A DNA stretch of 64,000 nt, taken from Isoetes taiwanensis. Its lineage: Eukaryota > Streptophyta > Lycopodiopsida > Isoetales > Isoetaceae. Location of the stretch: contig JAJEKV010000003.1 in the NCBI GenBank assembly GCA_021234155.1, forward strand, positions 23,718,874 through 23,782,873. The letters are read 5' to 3'. The stretch's first letter is position 1, and every line of letters starts with the position of its first letter. A program made the position numbers and the translations under genes. Shown here one piece after another: positions 22,540 to 33,879 of the stretch. The notes under the pieces are model-generated. The model was not told the DNA's origin and ran no database searches. It saw nothing but the letters and a program-made list of their open reading frames with translations.

Positions 22540-24454
22540 ATCCTGATTCACTCTAAACAGTTGCAGTTGCAGTGGAATTATATATTCAAGTCAACATTGG
22601 AGCTCCCCTGGGATTGAAAATCAGAGTCATCGATATGAAAAAAAGAACGTACTTCTTCACTAAAGAATAGATAGAAGAGCAGTTATATACTGGAGATGCG
22701 ATTATAGTGCAGAGTTACTTGAATCCTTGAACAACCACTGTTTAAGTGTTGAACAATTAATGCAGGTCACCATCCCTGCCAGATTTAGATTAAGCCATGC
22801 CTTCACATGTGTTGACGGTGATGTTTCCATTTACCTGCTTGGTGAAAGAAGAAACATGTGTGTAAATCTGCCTAACTTGCTGCAATACTAATGTAAAAAA
22901 ACCAGAAGTGGTATAGCATTTTCTAGCACAATAAATAAACATTACCTTCAGAAATGGGGCATATGCCAGTTTGGCAAGTCCGCCTTGCTATTCAGACTTT
23001 CCACAACCAGTTGCTCAATCATATGAATGTTCTTAGGTAAAATTTCTGCTCGTAAATGCACTGGGACTCGATGGCGACGCCATCTATAGAGAGACTGTTT
23101 GAATCCTTACCATATACTCCAATGCATGTAAAGAATATGGGGAAGTAGATCTTGGACTTAATTGCTTTCAGCAATTACTTGCAATCAATCCAGAAGACAC
23201 TGTTCCATATGCACTTAAAGCAAGCATCTATTGCAAATGCAGGTAGGAGCCATGATGTAATCAGAATAGAAGAGCTGCTGAACATGTGAACAGCTTACAA
23301 TTTCCATGAGTTTGGGCCACAACACTTCCGATAGAAATTGAAGTGATGGTCAAATCCCCAAATTGCATTGGATGACTAGATGCTTTGAACAAAATCCATG
23401 GGCACATGTTGGGAAGCTCATATGAACCACTTGGCACATGCAGCCATGAATGGTTCAAGGTCTTCTTGCTCTACATCGCCTATAACAGTATAAAAAGATG
23501 CAAAAATCTGCAAGAGGAGTAGACAAAGAAATCTGGCAGCAAATTCACATATCTGTTTTTAACATAATGCTTTTTGTACCACACACTGAGATTCACAAAG
23601 CAACTGCCCAAATCAGACAAAGGTACTTTTGTTTGTTTACATAAGAATTGCATATGTGCTGCTCTAGACATATCTCAAGTGTCTATTTCTGTCTTACACT
23701 CCAGGCCTTCTATCTCGAAGCTGACTGCTAGGATGAGAACCCATTTTTGTATACAGAATCCATCATATGCCTTGTCAACCTTCAAGTACTTTGGGAGAAG
23801 CAAAAAACCCAATGTCAGATTTTGTTGTAGTGGTTTGAATAATAAAAACAGACTGTATTGGGCCTTGAATCATGCTCTAGTAGGACATAGCTAGCGTAAA
23901 ATGAAGCATATAAAAAGGAAAGACCAGATATGAACTTATAAAGATGACCCAAGAAAAAGGATGTTGCCATCTGTGTGTTGCCATGCTTGAACTGAGAGGT
24001 GAGAGGCTGTTCTTGTTGGGACAGTCATGACCATCATGACCATATTCTGTGGGCAGTCGAAATATAAGTCTAGCAAGCATAAAATCTCAGTTTAATCAGT
24101 CAGAACATGACAATGAAGGATATCCTAATTCACTCTAAACAGTTGCAGTGGAATTATATATTCAAGTCAACATTGGAGCTCCACTGGGATTGAAAATCAG
24201 AGTCATCGATATGAAAACAAAAACGTACTTCTTCACTAAAGAATAGATAGAAGAGCAGTTATATACTGGAGATGCGATTATAGTGCAGAGTTACTTGAAT
24301 CCTTGAACAACCACTGTTTAAGTGTTGAACAATTAATGCAGATCACCACAATTCCCTGCCAGATTTAGCCATGCCTTCACATGTGTTGACGGTGATGTTT
24401 CCATTTACCTGCTTGGTGAAAGAAGAAACATGTGTGTAAATCTGCCTAACTTGC
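22540..24454. repeat. Direct duplication, about 340 bp, 1,581 bp apart
   Basis: 22540-22881 and 24121-24454 are about 95 percent identical. Both start TATCC(T/A)ATTCACTCTAA region-wise and end near GCCTAACTTGCT. Between them lie small frames without recognisable domains. CAG and CTG triplets agree between the two copies, unlike in the retroelement copies elsewhere in the window. Confidence 0.85.
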
Positions 24455-24616
24455 TCAAGAATGAAAAACGGAATACCTAGCTTGTAGAACAAATGGAGCT
24501 TGTTTTGTTTACGAAGCAAAGGAAGGAAGAATGAGATCACCATAGCTGCATTCTCTAGACCTCCTTTTACACGTTTTCATTTCTTCTTCCATATGGAGCC
24601 GGATTCACAGGAGTTT

Positions 24617-25098
24617 TCAAAGCATAAAGCAACACCCAAAAGACGAATACGATGTTCTGCTATGGAGTAGGACCTGCGGTTCCAGACCAAAAATAAGATC
24701 CTTCCAGACCAAAAATAAGATCCTAAAACATAACCTCGTACAGAAGAAGGAACGAAAAATATCATCACGTACCCATTTAGCATGGATGTTACAGGCTCTT
24801 ATGGTTGAGGTGTTGCTTTCTCTTAATCGTATTCCACTTCCCAGGACCCATTCTAGTAAACAATTGCATCGCCGCCCAACCCTTTCAGCCTCCAACATTC
24901 GCAAATCAAGTGGAATTTCATGAAAAAGAGTTGCAATATTCCGGTCCATCAAGCTTAAGTTACTTGCGATATAAGCCCTGATGTTCACCCGATCCTCTTG
25001 GAATGTAGTATCAACGGTAAGATGGATAGGATTTGTAGCACCGTGTTCCCACCAGTAGTCACCATGGCTGCGATGCTCGAGAGCCTTCTTAGGGTTTA
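24617..25098 (-). CDS. Unidentified exon-like ORF in H3
   Basis: The minus-strand frame from about 25098 reads through VNIRAYIASNLSLMDRNIAT and FHEIPLDLRMLEAERVG for roughly 150 codons, continuing to 24617. The first half looks protein-like and lies in the Helitron's own orientation. The second half contains a short direct repeat (CCAGACCAAAAATAAGATCC at about 24684 and 24703) that breaks the pattern. No family recognised. Confidence 0.25.
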
Positions 25099-25169
25099 CG
25101 TGCCCTTTTTTTTAATATTTTTTGGACGTCACTTTTTTAGCACGCCAGCCTAACCAAGCTTACGGCCTT

Positions 25170-28150
25170 TCTTGCAATTCTAGCCTATCCACGTAGCACT
25201 TCCAACTCATCAAAATCCAATGTGGCTAAATTTAAGCTGTAAGATCTCCTAAAATTCAAATCGATGGCTATCGAAATTAGATAAGGCCCGAAAAATGAGA
25301 CGGAGATTTCATTCGTCGTTTCTTCCTGTGCCATTTGGAAATGGGGCTTGCATTCCTTCCTCGTGTGCCGTTTTTTTTTTTTTTTCGAAACGTTAGGCTA
25401 TGTAGAATTCTTTTGCTTTTCGCATGATCTCAAAGGAAGCCTGCACGCACTGGCTAACCGAATCTGGATTCATGACTATCTTAGTGGAGCTCGTGTCCGC
25501 CATTAGCAAGAGAGGAGAAGCTTATTTTGTCTCATTCCGGCACATCACTATCCATGAAAGACATGGGACTACCTATATTTAGGTTTAGGTTTTATTCTGG
25601 ACGTTCAGGGTATTATCGGAGAGCCCTAGCCGACTTCCCAGCGGCAGCACCATAGTCGGATTTGCCCTCTGTTAGTGCCATATCCATGCCATTTTAGAAG
25701 ACAGCGTTACTCCTTCAACTCCAGAAGCACAGATTAATGCAGGAATTGCAGGACTCAGTAATGTAGATCTTTGCTCAAGCACAAAATCTGCAAGCTTTTG
25801 TTAGTTTTGCTATTTCAGCAGGAAGCACGACCCACAAAATGGGCCAGCAATTGCCTTTAGAATTTGCCTCTTTCATGCAATCTTTTGCCATTTCAGGAAG
25901 CACGCCTGGCCCACAAGGACCAAGGCAATTGCCTCTAGAATTTGTCTCTTTCATGCAACTGTTTGGTGAGTTTCAACATCGAACAAAAGGCTGTGGAGAG
26001 AATGCACCCCAATTTCAGCAAGTGCCATCTCAGGTTGCAGGAATTCAGACTCAGTAATGCAGATGTTTGCCCAAGCACAAAAACAACAAGGTAACTTCTA
26101 GTTTTGCCACTTTGTAGAATCTTCATTTTTGTTCATCTATTTCTAACTTGCACTATTTCTAACTCACAACAAGTTTTTGATAGCATCATCAGCTCAAGAA
26201 TCTGGACGTCAATCTGTGCTTTAGCATTCTTTAACGTGAGAAGAAAGCTTATGATAATTTCTACCACTATTGAAGTATATCTGATGCAGAACATGTCTGA
26301 GGTAATTGCTACAAGTTTCTCCTTAAAGTGCTATAGATGGTCAACTTGGTCAGATTATAGAACCGCTCTTTGTTTCACATCCCAACTGCTCTGGTAGACG
26401 GGTTTATGTGCTCCAGAACTTGCGAAATTATGCATAGGATACTATTGCAATGTTCTCATTGCCTCAGGAATGGTTTTGGTGTAAGTCATGGTGTGGAAGT
26501 ACAACCAAGGCAAACCAAGTGAAATGTATTCTCTATCTCAGTAAAATTCTTGCTTTTAGATCTGGTGGTTTTCCTCCCACATTTAGCTGCTTTATTTGCA
26601 TTTAATGGGCCCTTGAAGAGCAAAGTTGGGATGGAGCTGGACAAAGTCTGCAAAATGACAAAAATGTACCTAGTTGGACGGCCTGGTATGGAGTCACTGG
26701 CTTGGTTACTTGATTTACATGGCCCTTTTTAATCCTCAACCAAGAGGTAGATGTATGGATAAATATGATATGCTTGATATTGATTATGAGTAATCTTACT
26801 GGCCTCACGTTAGTGGCATTATTGCCATGCGATGTTCTTTCTAGAAAGCTGTCGCATAAAGCTGAAGTTGCATAGCATGAAATGTATCTAAACAAACTCT
26901 TTCAGATTTTTCTTAAGAATGGTTAAGTTGCCATCATGAGGATTGGTTTAAAGGAGATCCATAATCTACCTCATCAACGTTACTATTATTTGAAAGTTTT
27001 GGCCTGGCAGATGCTAAGTTATGATTTAAGGTCAGTGCCATTTTCCCTTTTGGAAGACTTCACATGCAGGTGGATTTCCCATGACATATGCCTTTTTATC
27101 GATCATTTGGGTGTTCAAAGATGGAGCTGTTTCAAGTCAAAATCCAGAAGGTAGCCAGAGCATGTAATACGCTAACCCCTACCATGTTAAACAATTGCTC
27201 TTGCATGAATGGTGAATGAATGCAATTTTGTTAACGCTCTTAACCAGGTAATGCACCATATTTTGCTTGCCCATGAATGTTAGGTGTGTTTTTTCTTATT
27301 TCAATGTTACCTTTTCATGTGAGGTCTTGCTATATATATATTTTTGGAGCGGATTTAGAGTCTATATAGTGGTAAGATGTTAGACCCTGAATGCAAATTA
27401 TGGTAATGCATTGGCATCTTACCAACCATAGAGCATATGGATGCAGGTGTCACCATATTGTCATATTGTCTGCAGCGCAGCAGTTTTGCCTTGTACATGT
27501 CAGAAATCAACTGTATGTATAGTGCACTTAGGAGCGTTGTACAGAAAGCTTCATCAAAGTTTTGTAACCATACACCTATTTGCTGTGCAACAATCGTTAT
27601 ACTAGGACTATAGCCAAATATAAATGATCATTATCATAAAATAAAAAGGAGTATTGTCTCTGAGGGCTCGTATTTGCCACGTGCAAAGTCATTCCATGTC
27701 AGCATATGATTTTCAAATTATTGCAACAGGTCAAAATGAAATATATATAAGTATAATCTAGTTAAGACTAAATAACAACACTACCCTAAGAGGATTTGAA
27801 ACTTTTGCCAAAGTAGGTAGCACCATAAACCTTGAAACCAAAGTTCGCCACTACATATAAGGCATGCTTATGATTACGCAAAACAAGCCACACATAATGA
27901 ACCAATTAGCTCTATTTATCTACTATATTTATTCTTTCTTCTGCTTGTCCATATCAACGCGACCCGTACTTCCCATATCGACACTGGTACCTTAAATGGA
28001 GAGGCTATCCACGTAGCAGTTCCAAATCAGCCAAACCTTAGGTGGCATGACATTAAGGCGTTGGATCTGCATTTTCCTAAATCGACGGCCATGGAAATTA
28101 GAAATGGCTAAAATTTGACCCGGAGAATTGGAAGGACGTTCGTTCGAAGG
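25170..28150 (+). repeat. Diverged repeat of a gene-5'-like segment in H3
   Basis: 25170-25330 and 27990-28150 share TATCCACGTAGCA(C/G)TTCCAA, AATCGA(T/C)GGC(T/C)AT-GAAATTAG and similar spacing, in the same orientation. Each is followed within 200-600 bases by exon-like sequence, the second by the ARIADNE fragment. It could be a duplicated 5' flank or a repeat family. The stretch 27171-27990 between them holds no recognisable gene. Confidence 0.5.
25839..27170 (+). other. Unassigned segment of H3 with short ORFs
   Basis: A 72-codon frame at 25839-26057 contains a twice-repeated peptide (QLPLEFASFMQSF and QLPLEFVSFMQLF). Other short frames at 26104-27154 have no recognisable domain. GT and AG-like boundaries suggest remains of an intron-containing captured gene, which I cannot identify. 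Confidence 0.3.
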
Positions 28151-28744
28151 CGCGTTCCTACACCGATCTGATTACAAAAGCGTTCCTTCACCGATCTGCT
28201 TTCTCAATTAAAGCTTCCATCCTCTTCGTATCTGCTTCGAGTAAACTCTACAAAAGGCTTGTTGAAAAGGCTTGTTGAAGTAGAGTCGAAGCGGTCTGGG
28301 GCCCTCGCACATAAACAACTGGTATTGCTTTTTTTTGCCAGACTAGGTTTACAGAGATGGCTATTGGTGACCATCACGCCTAATGGGCGATTCCTCTCCA
28401 TTCCCTCTCGCCTCTCTATCTATTCTACCCGCATTTCATTTTCTTCACTCAATTCATTCCATTTCCAAGTAGGAAGAACGGCTTTGCTAATTCGAGCAGG
28501 CAACAATAGCCCCGGCAGTTCAGGTGCCGCATTTTCCCTCTAACTGAAGAATCACTAACTTGATTGCGTTTTTCTCGTGCTTAAATAGAGTTTTCCTTCA
28601 TATTCTAGACGATTTATTGAATGATGTGCTTTTCGGCCAGGTGCTTATGGAAGAAGAAGACGACCATGCAGTTTTGGTTTCTTCAACAAGGCCATCACTT
28701 CTGTTGTATTTCAAAGCTGGAATTATTACATTAATATTTTATGG

Positions 28745-30540
28745 ATAGCGACTGCTTTAAGAGTGTGAGGCCAGCCCCCGGATGTGAATATGCTGTTGAG
28801 TTCTTTCCTGGAGGTAGTTCCTATGAAATCGTCTGCAAGTGTTCTCATAACTTCTGTTGAAATGTAAGTGATTGTGAATTTGTTGTATTTTTAGTATGCT
28901 TGGAAGTTTATGCCACTCAACCTTGAATTCATTGAAACGCAGTGCTTAGAGGAAGCTCATTGTCCTGTAGATTGTGAAACTGTTGCAAAGTGGATTCTTA
29001 ATAATAATGCGGAATCTGAAAACATGAATTGATATAATTACTAACGTACAATACGAATTTGTGAAGTCACTTTGTTGACATATACAGGAAATGGCATCTG
29101 GAACCCTGAGTCCAATAGGAGCTTAGTTGTTTGCATTTGGGCTAGGCATTTCAGTTTTATCTCAATAAGCATTAGCTTTTTTTTTTTGTTCCGTATGTTT
29201 CAATCTCGCAGAGGTGGATTTAATTTGTTTTATAGCATGACAGGATACTTGCAAATTCAAAGCCTTGCCTAAAATGTAGCGGCCAATTGAAAAGAATCAA
29301 GGATGCATGCATATCACATGCACACCACCATGTAAATTTGAGTTTTGTTGGTATGTTCTAACTAGCAGCGGACCTGTGTATTTGTTATAGCCTTTTAGAG
29401 GATTTGTTATTGATTTTAGGGATGTTCAGGCATCTCAAAAATATATATATAATGTCATTTATGTGCACATTCTATGTGGTTTTCGGCGCTGCTTTAATTA
29501 TGTCATTCATAGTTAATATGGCTCAGATTTTGCAGAGTATTGTCTGCCTCTTCATTGTTGTGCAGGAGATCAAATTGGGAGACACACTCTTGTTTAAGCT
29601 TTTTGTGTACTCGATGATGATATGTTTCTGGATATCTACATGCTCCAAGATGTTAATAATTGCTTGTTTTTCCTTTTGTTTCAGGCTTTGCCTGGGTGCA
29701 TGGTCTGAACACGGTGAAAGAGTAGGAGGGTTCTATGCCTGCAATCGATACGAGCCTGCAAAACAAGAGGGCGTTGTATGTTATGTTCTCAATCATGCAA
29801 TATTTTCTTGTTATATTATGTTTATGGGTGATGTGGTTATTTTTTTGTAGTATGATGAGGCTGAGAGGAGCTATGTCATACTTTTATTTTTAGCAAGTTG
29901 AGATATATCAGCTTTGTTAGTTATCTATGTTAATATTCCGGCTACTAATTGGACGTGGACATTGTAAACAGTCAAGGGCAAAGGCACTTTCGAATCTGCA
30001 TCAAATGCAAGTTGTTCAAGTATAAGTGCTGCGCAAGTTGTATTGAGGAAAGTCTTACACTCACGTCTTCTATTATTAGACACTTATTTCTCCTTTCAAT
30101 ATGGTATGTTTGCAGATTGAAAAACTTAGTGATAAACAGTGTCAACCAGCGTCTCAACTGAAGTTTGTTACTGAAGCATGGCTTCAGGTATGCACAATGA
30201 ACTTGTTGGTTTTCATCAAAAAATAATTATCAGTGTTATTTTGCAAGTTGTTGAATGTCGTCGCATTCTTAAGTGGACCTATGCTTATGGATATTATCTT
30301 CCTGAAAATGAGCATGCAAAGAAGCAATTTTTTGAATACTTACAGGGTAAACCAAGTTCAAACTTGATACAATGTCAAGCGAAGCTGAAGTAACATGTCT
30401 TGACTGAAAACTGCATAACTTCACAGGTGAGGCTGAAGCTGGTCTGGAGCGTCTTCATCAGTGTGCAAAAAACGATTTACAAGTTTTCCTTGATGGAGAA
30501 ATACCTGTGCAGACCATGCAGCTCTTTGGAAGAAGACCAT
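28745..30540 (+). pseudogene. Captured ARIADNE-like RBR E3 ligase fragment, with introns
   Basis: Exons in order: 28745-28863 (RPAPGCEYAVEFFPGGSSYE, IBR zinc region); 28943-29031 ([20 protein letters not shown]); 29244-29350 (RING2 region, C-M-H-I-T-C in the shifted frame); 29685-29775 ([20 protein letters not shown]); 29851-about 29880 (YDEAER); 30116-30187 (IEKLSDKQCQPASQLKF); 30247-30346 ([20 protein letters not shown]); 30427 onward (GEAEAGLERLHQCAKNDLQV). This follows plant ARI proteins closely. RBR ligases take ubiquitin onto the RING2 Cys. RING1 and the N-terminus are missing. Defects: TGG to TGA near 28861, donor GT to AT at 29032, a 1-base loss near 29279, acceptor AG to AA at 30246, and a missing middle exon part. 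It is antisense to its Helitron. Confidence 0.9.
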
Positions 30541-30559
30541 GCTCTTTCTAGCATCTCCA

Positions 30560-32430
30560 TTTTTTATGAGATTATTTTTACCTTTCATTACTCAAGTATA
30601 CATTTATATTGTGGTGTTTTCTGCTAGAGGTCATATCTGTAGAATGGCAGCATAATAGAGTCATGAGCAGCAGGGAAGCAATGGTCTGCTCCAGCTATTA
30701 CATGCTTTAATCCTAATTTTCATATTGATCTGCTAGCCTTGGGTTGAAAGTCATAGTATTTTAGCTCTCTTTGTTACATCTTTGTTACATTAGCCACGTG
30801 TTTTTCATTATCTTCACATGATTTTGGAGCATGAAAAGATGAATTAGAACACCCTTTGTAGTATAGGGGATCAAAATAGAGAATGTGTTCGTATGCTAGC
30901 TGGACCTTTCTTTCTTAATAAAGCATGGGCAGTGTGCATATATGTATCCATCTTTCTATCTTAGTATATACATCATACCGGGATCCTTCATCTCATTATG
31001 ATTCGACATGCAACCAGAAACATGAAAATGGAATTAGAACAAGCAGCAGATTGTGTTTACGAGTTAGAAGTCGGCATATATTCTATCAAACATGTTCTAT
31101 AGGGATCACACAGGGCTTCTCTAACCACAATATGATGATCACGTTTCTCCAGTAGTACCTCTTATATTGGCACATTCCATTAAAAAAGTAGTTTGAACCT
31201 AAGATTGTTTATCCGGGTAAGAATGCAAATCTTAATTAATATATAAGAAGATATGAACTTTTGGTTTTAAAAGCTAGTCTAACTTACTTTGGATCTTACT
31301 AGTCAAATATCTATCCGCTGCATTAATTCGTTGCTCAATTTGTGGTCTACTGGAGCTAATTGATTTATCCCAAGCCAGGACAGAGGTTTGACTTTGTCAG
31401 GACAGGGGTTTGACTTTGCTTTGGTATGACACATGCATGTTAGGTTGCGTTGTTAACATTTCAGGAATATTTCCATGAACAACCTTTCACTGCAAGCCAA
31501 AATACATGATATTTAATATATTTATGGTGGTAAACCGAGAGATACAAATGTGGTATCAAATTATCAGCCAAGATGTACTCAAATGACCACTCTTGTTAAG
31601 CTAACATCATGCAAAAGAATTGCATCTAATGTGACCTCCAACATTGATAGGTAATTTATGTATGCTCTTTGTAGAGACAAATTTTGGGATGAATACAAGG
31701 ATAATGTGATAACATTTTATCTGAAGAAACTAGTATGACTTCCTTACCCATCGCATCCTTCTCCTTTTTTACTACTTCTGTTGGTGCCCCGACCTTCACT
31801 AACTTGTGCTCGCAGTCCCTGAACTCGATCATATATTTTTTCTTGAATTTTTGAAGCAATGCTCTTTTGGGTTTTTGTCAACAATCTCCTGCACCATTTG
31901 ATCAATAGACTGCTCGCTCCCCCCTTACCTTGATGACCACCATCTTCCTCTTGCTTAAAGGATAAAACTCCCAGCCTTTGTACTTCGAACAAAACCTTCC
32001 TATTTCCTGTCCCCTATTGCTACTGGAACTTGACCACTTATATTAACACAGAAATATCGTGATATTACGACTCCTTTGGAGATGCGACCGTTGCTAAAAA
32101 CTAAAGATTACTATCGCTACTCCCTGATCTTGTTTCATCCTTTATTGTTTAATCGCAAATGAACTTGTATTGCAGTACTGTCAAGTAAATTACCCACCTG
32201 AAAAGACCCCCCTGCTCATCTATGCGCCCAAGGGACCTGGAAATTCATTTTATATCACTTTGCCCTAATTAAGCTTTGAAATGGTTTGCAAAAGACGTAA
32301 ATGACATTTCAATTATCTTTTGGTATCCAATTTAATTCAACTGTAATACTCTGCGCCTTTATTTTCTATAGCCTCTGGCGTGACTTTTTGCTAGTTAGCC
32401 TTTTTTTTTTACGCCACTTTTTAGCCCTAA
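30560..32430. other. Unassigned 5' part of H3
   Basis: No recognisable domain. A minus-strand stretch at 31656-31992 has overlapping Lys/Glu-rich frames (KFKKKYMIEFRDCEHKLVKV) that could be one exon broken by a frameshift. Short direct repeats of GACAGAGGTTTGACTTTG type lie at about 31380-31420. Confidence 0.35.
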
Positions 32431-32439
32431 GATTGCATC

Positions 32440-32537
32440 GTGAAATCTCGGCCGTCGAATTTAGGGCGTGGTCCATTACTTGCAACATTATAATAGGGCG
32501 TGGTCCATTACTTGCACTAAAACATTATAATATAGGA
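32440..32537 (-). other. Helitron 5' terminus of H3 with subterminal tandem repeat
   Basis: The minus strand begins TCCTATATTATAATG at 32537, with the expected 5' TC. Inward, GGGCGTGGTCCATTACTTGC (plus strand) occurs at 32464 and 32496, a 32-bp tandem pair that includes CATTATAATA. Then comes CTCGGCCGTCGAAT, similar to the motif at about 2845. Confidence 0.85.
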
Positions 32538-33268
32538 TTCTGGAGGCATGTTTTTAAAAGCTAGATCCATGGCCCTTTGAAATGTAGAAGGTGCATTCAT
32601 TAACCCAAAAGGCATTCGTTTCATAGCATAAGTACCCCAAGGCGTCACAAAAGATGTTTTAGGTTGATCATCCAATCTGATAGCTATTTGGTTAAATCCT
32701 GAAAACCCATCTAGGAAAGAGTAAATTTCTTTGCCAGCTATAGCGTACAGGGTATCTTCAAGGAAGGGAAGAGGATAACAGTCCTTTAGAGTTGCCTTAT
32801 TCAATTCCCTATAATCTATGCAGATTCGCAAATTTCCATTCTTCTTTAAGACTGGTACAATACATGACACCCAAGATGGATTGCTAATAGGATAAATGAG
32901 ATCAGCAGTCACCATCTTCTCTAATTCTTCCTTGATCAAGTGTAGCAATGAGGGATTAAGTTTTCGTAGCTTCTGAAATACAGGTTTGGCTCCTTCCTTA
33001 AGTTTAATTTCAAACTCAGCCACATTATTAGATACCCCTGTTAATTCGGAGTAATCCCATGCAAATCGTCGACCATACCTTGAAAGAGCTCTTGAAATTG
33101 GTGGCACTCATATGCATTGGTCAATTTCCCCATGAATATGCTTCTGTTTTGGCCATTCTTGGTGATAGTTATCTCGTGGGTGTCTTCCTCTTGGGAAGCA
33201 TTGATCACCAATATAGGATGAAGTTGTTGTAATTCTTTCTCTGGCTGTTCATCTTCATGGACAAACAC
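32538..33268 (-). pseudogene. Gypsy RT N-terminal half
   Basis: Minus frames carry AEFEIKLKEGAKPVFQKLRK, YPISNPSWVSCIVPVLKKNG, LRICIDYRELNKATLKDCYP, YSFLDGFSGFNQIAIRLDDQ and MPFGLMNAPSTFQRAMDLAF, which are RT motifs 1 to 4 in order. The frame stops at the Helitron edge and resumes at 21166 with the catalytic F-L-D-D box. A frame change at about 33060-33100 separates the linker at 33268-33041 (FVHEDEQPEKELQQLHPILV). Confidence 0.92.
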
Positions 33269-33289
33269 CCTAAGCTTAAATATTGCATC

Positions 33290-33690
33290 GAGTGTTTACT
33301 GCCGGCTGATCGGCCTCTTGGTTGAATTCCCTATTGACATGCACAATTTCCCAAGAAGTGAGTAGTGAAAGTTTCTCCAATACCTTGTTTCTAAGCATCT
33401 CCATGTCCTTATTTTTCGCTTGAAAGTTCCCTTGGACTTGTTGATGCACTAGAAGTGAATCACCAAAATTGTCAAATGGGAAATATTCAAAGCTATGGCT
33501 TCACCAATTCCAACTAGAAGGGCCTGGTACTCTGCTGACATTGGGCGTAATAGATGAATGGATCCACGCCTATAGTAGCTATCACCTTAAAGTTAGTATC
33601 CTTGAGAATAGCACTTTGCCATGACCACATTCAATCTTCTAGAGATTCCTCCATCAAACCATAAATAGGCTCTAGAAAGGATTTGGTTCT
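33290..33690 (-). pseudogene. Archaeal-type RNase H domain upstream of RT
   Basis: Translating the minus strand in broken frames gives RAYLWFDGGISRR (D-G-G, first Asp), PMSAEYQALLVGIGEAIALN (Glu), FGDSLLVHQQVQGNFQAKNK (Asp) and WEIVHVNREFNQEAD (last Asp). These are the four catalytic positions and the L-V-x-Q-V-x-G motif of the archaeal-like RNase H found as a second RNase H in Tat-type plant gypsy elements. It sits between protease and RT. Frame breaks occur at about 33640, 33590 and 33480. The product would degrade RNA in RNA-DNA hybrids during reverse transcription. Confidence 0.8.
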
Positions 33691-33879
33691 TGGCTGGTCT
33701 GTTCAAGAATAAGAGATGAATAATGGCTATATATGATGAGGCATTAGAGAATAGCACCCTAAACTTTCACGGTACCAAAATTTCCTCTATCCATTTATTT
33801 GTGGGTTTGGCGGATAAGTTTCCATCCTTATTATAAAGGGTAGCGATTGGTCCGACCATCCGAAAGTGTTTCAGTTTGG

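Larger units (their letters stand above)
21167..32537 (-). mobile_element. 11,371-bp Helitron inserted in gypsy RT (H3)
   Basis: On the minus strand it starts TCCTATATTATAATG (32537 downwards) and ends hairpin-ACCGTAA-CTAG (21194 to 21167). The flanking gypsy bases are A (complement of 32538) and T (complement of 21166), so insertion was between A and T with no duplication, as expected for Helitrons. Joining the flanks restores the gypsy RT frame without loss or gain of a base. The interior holds an ARIADNE fragment on the plus strand, several direct duplications and unidentified exon-like ORFs. There is no Rep or helicase, so it is non-autonomous. Confidence 0.93.

Noticed and set aside
28259-28748. 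N-terminal exons of the ARIADNE gene upstream of 28745
   Set aside because: The frames there (for example MEEEDDHAVLVSS) do not resemble the ARI N-terminus or RING1 convincingly.
29404-29850. 148-codon plus frame with hydrophobic start
   Set aside because: Most of it is intron sequence of the ARIADNE fragment; only codons from 29685 to 29775 are exon.
21167-32537. Autonomous Helitron replication protein
   Set aside because: No Rep two-His motif or helicase Walker motifs seen in any frame on either strand.
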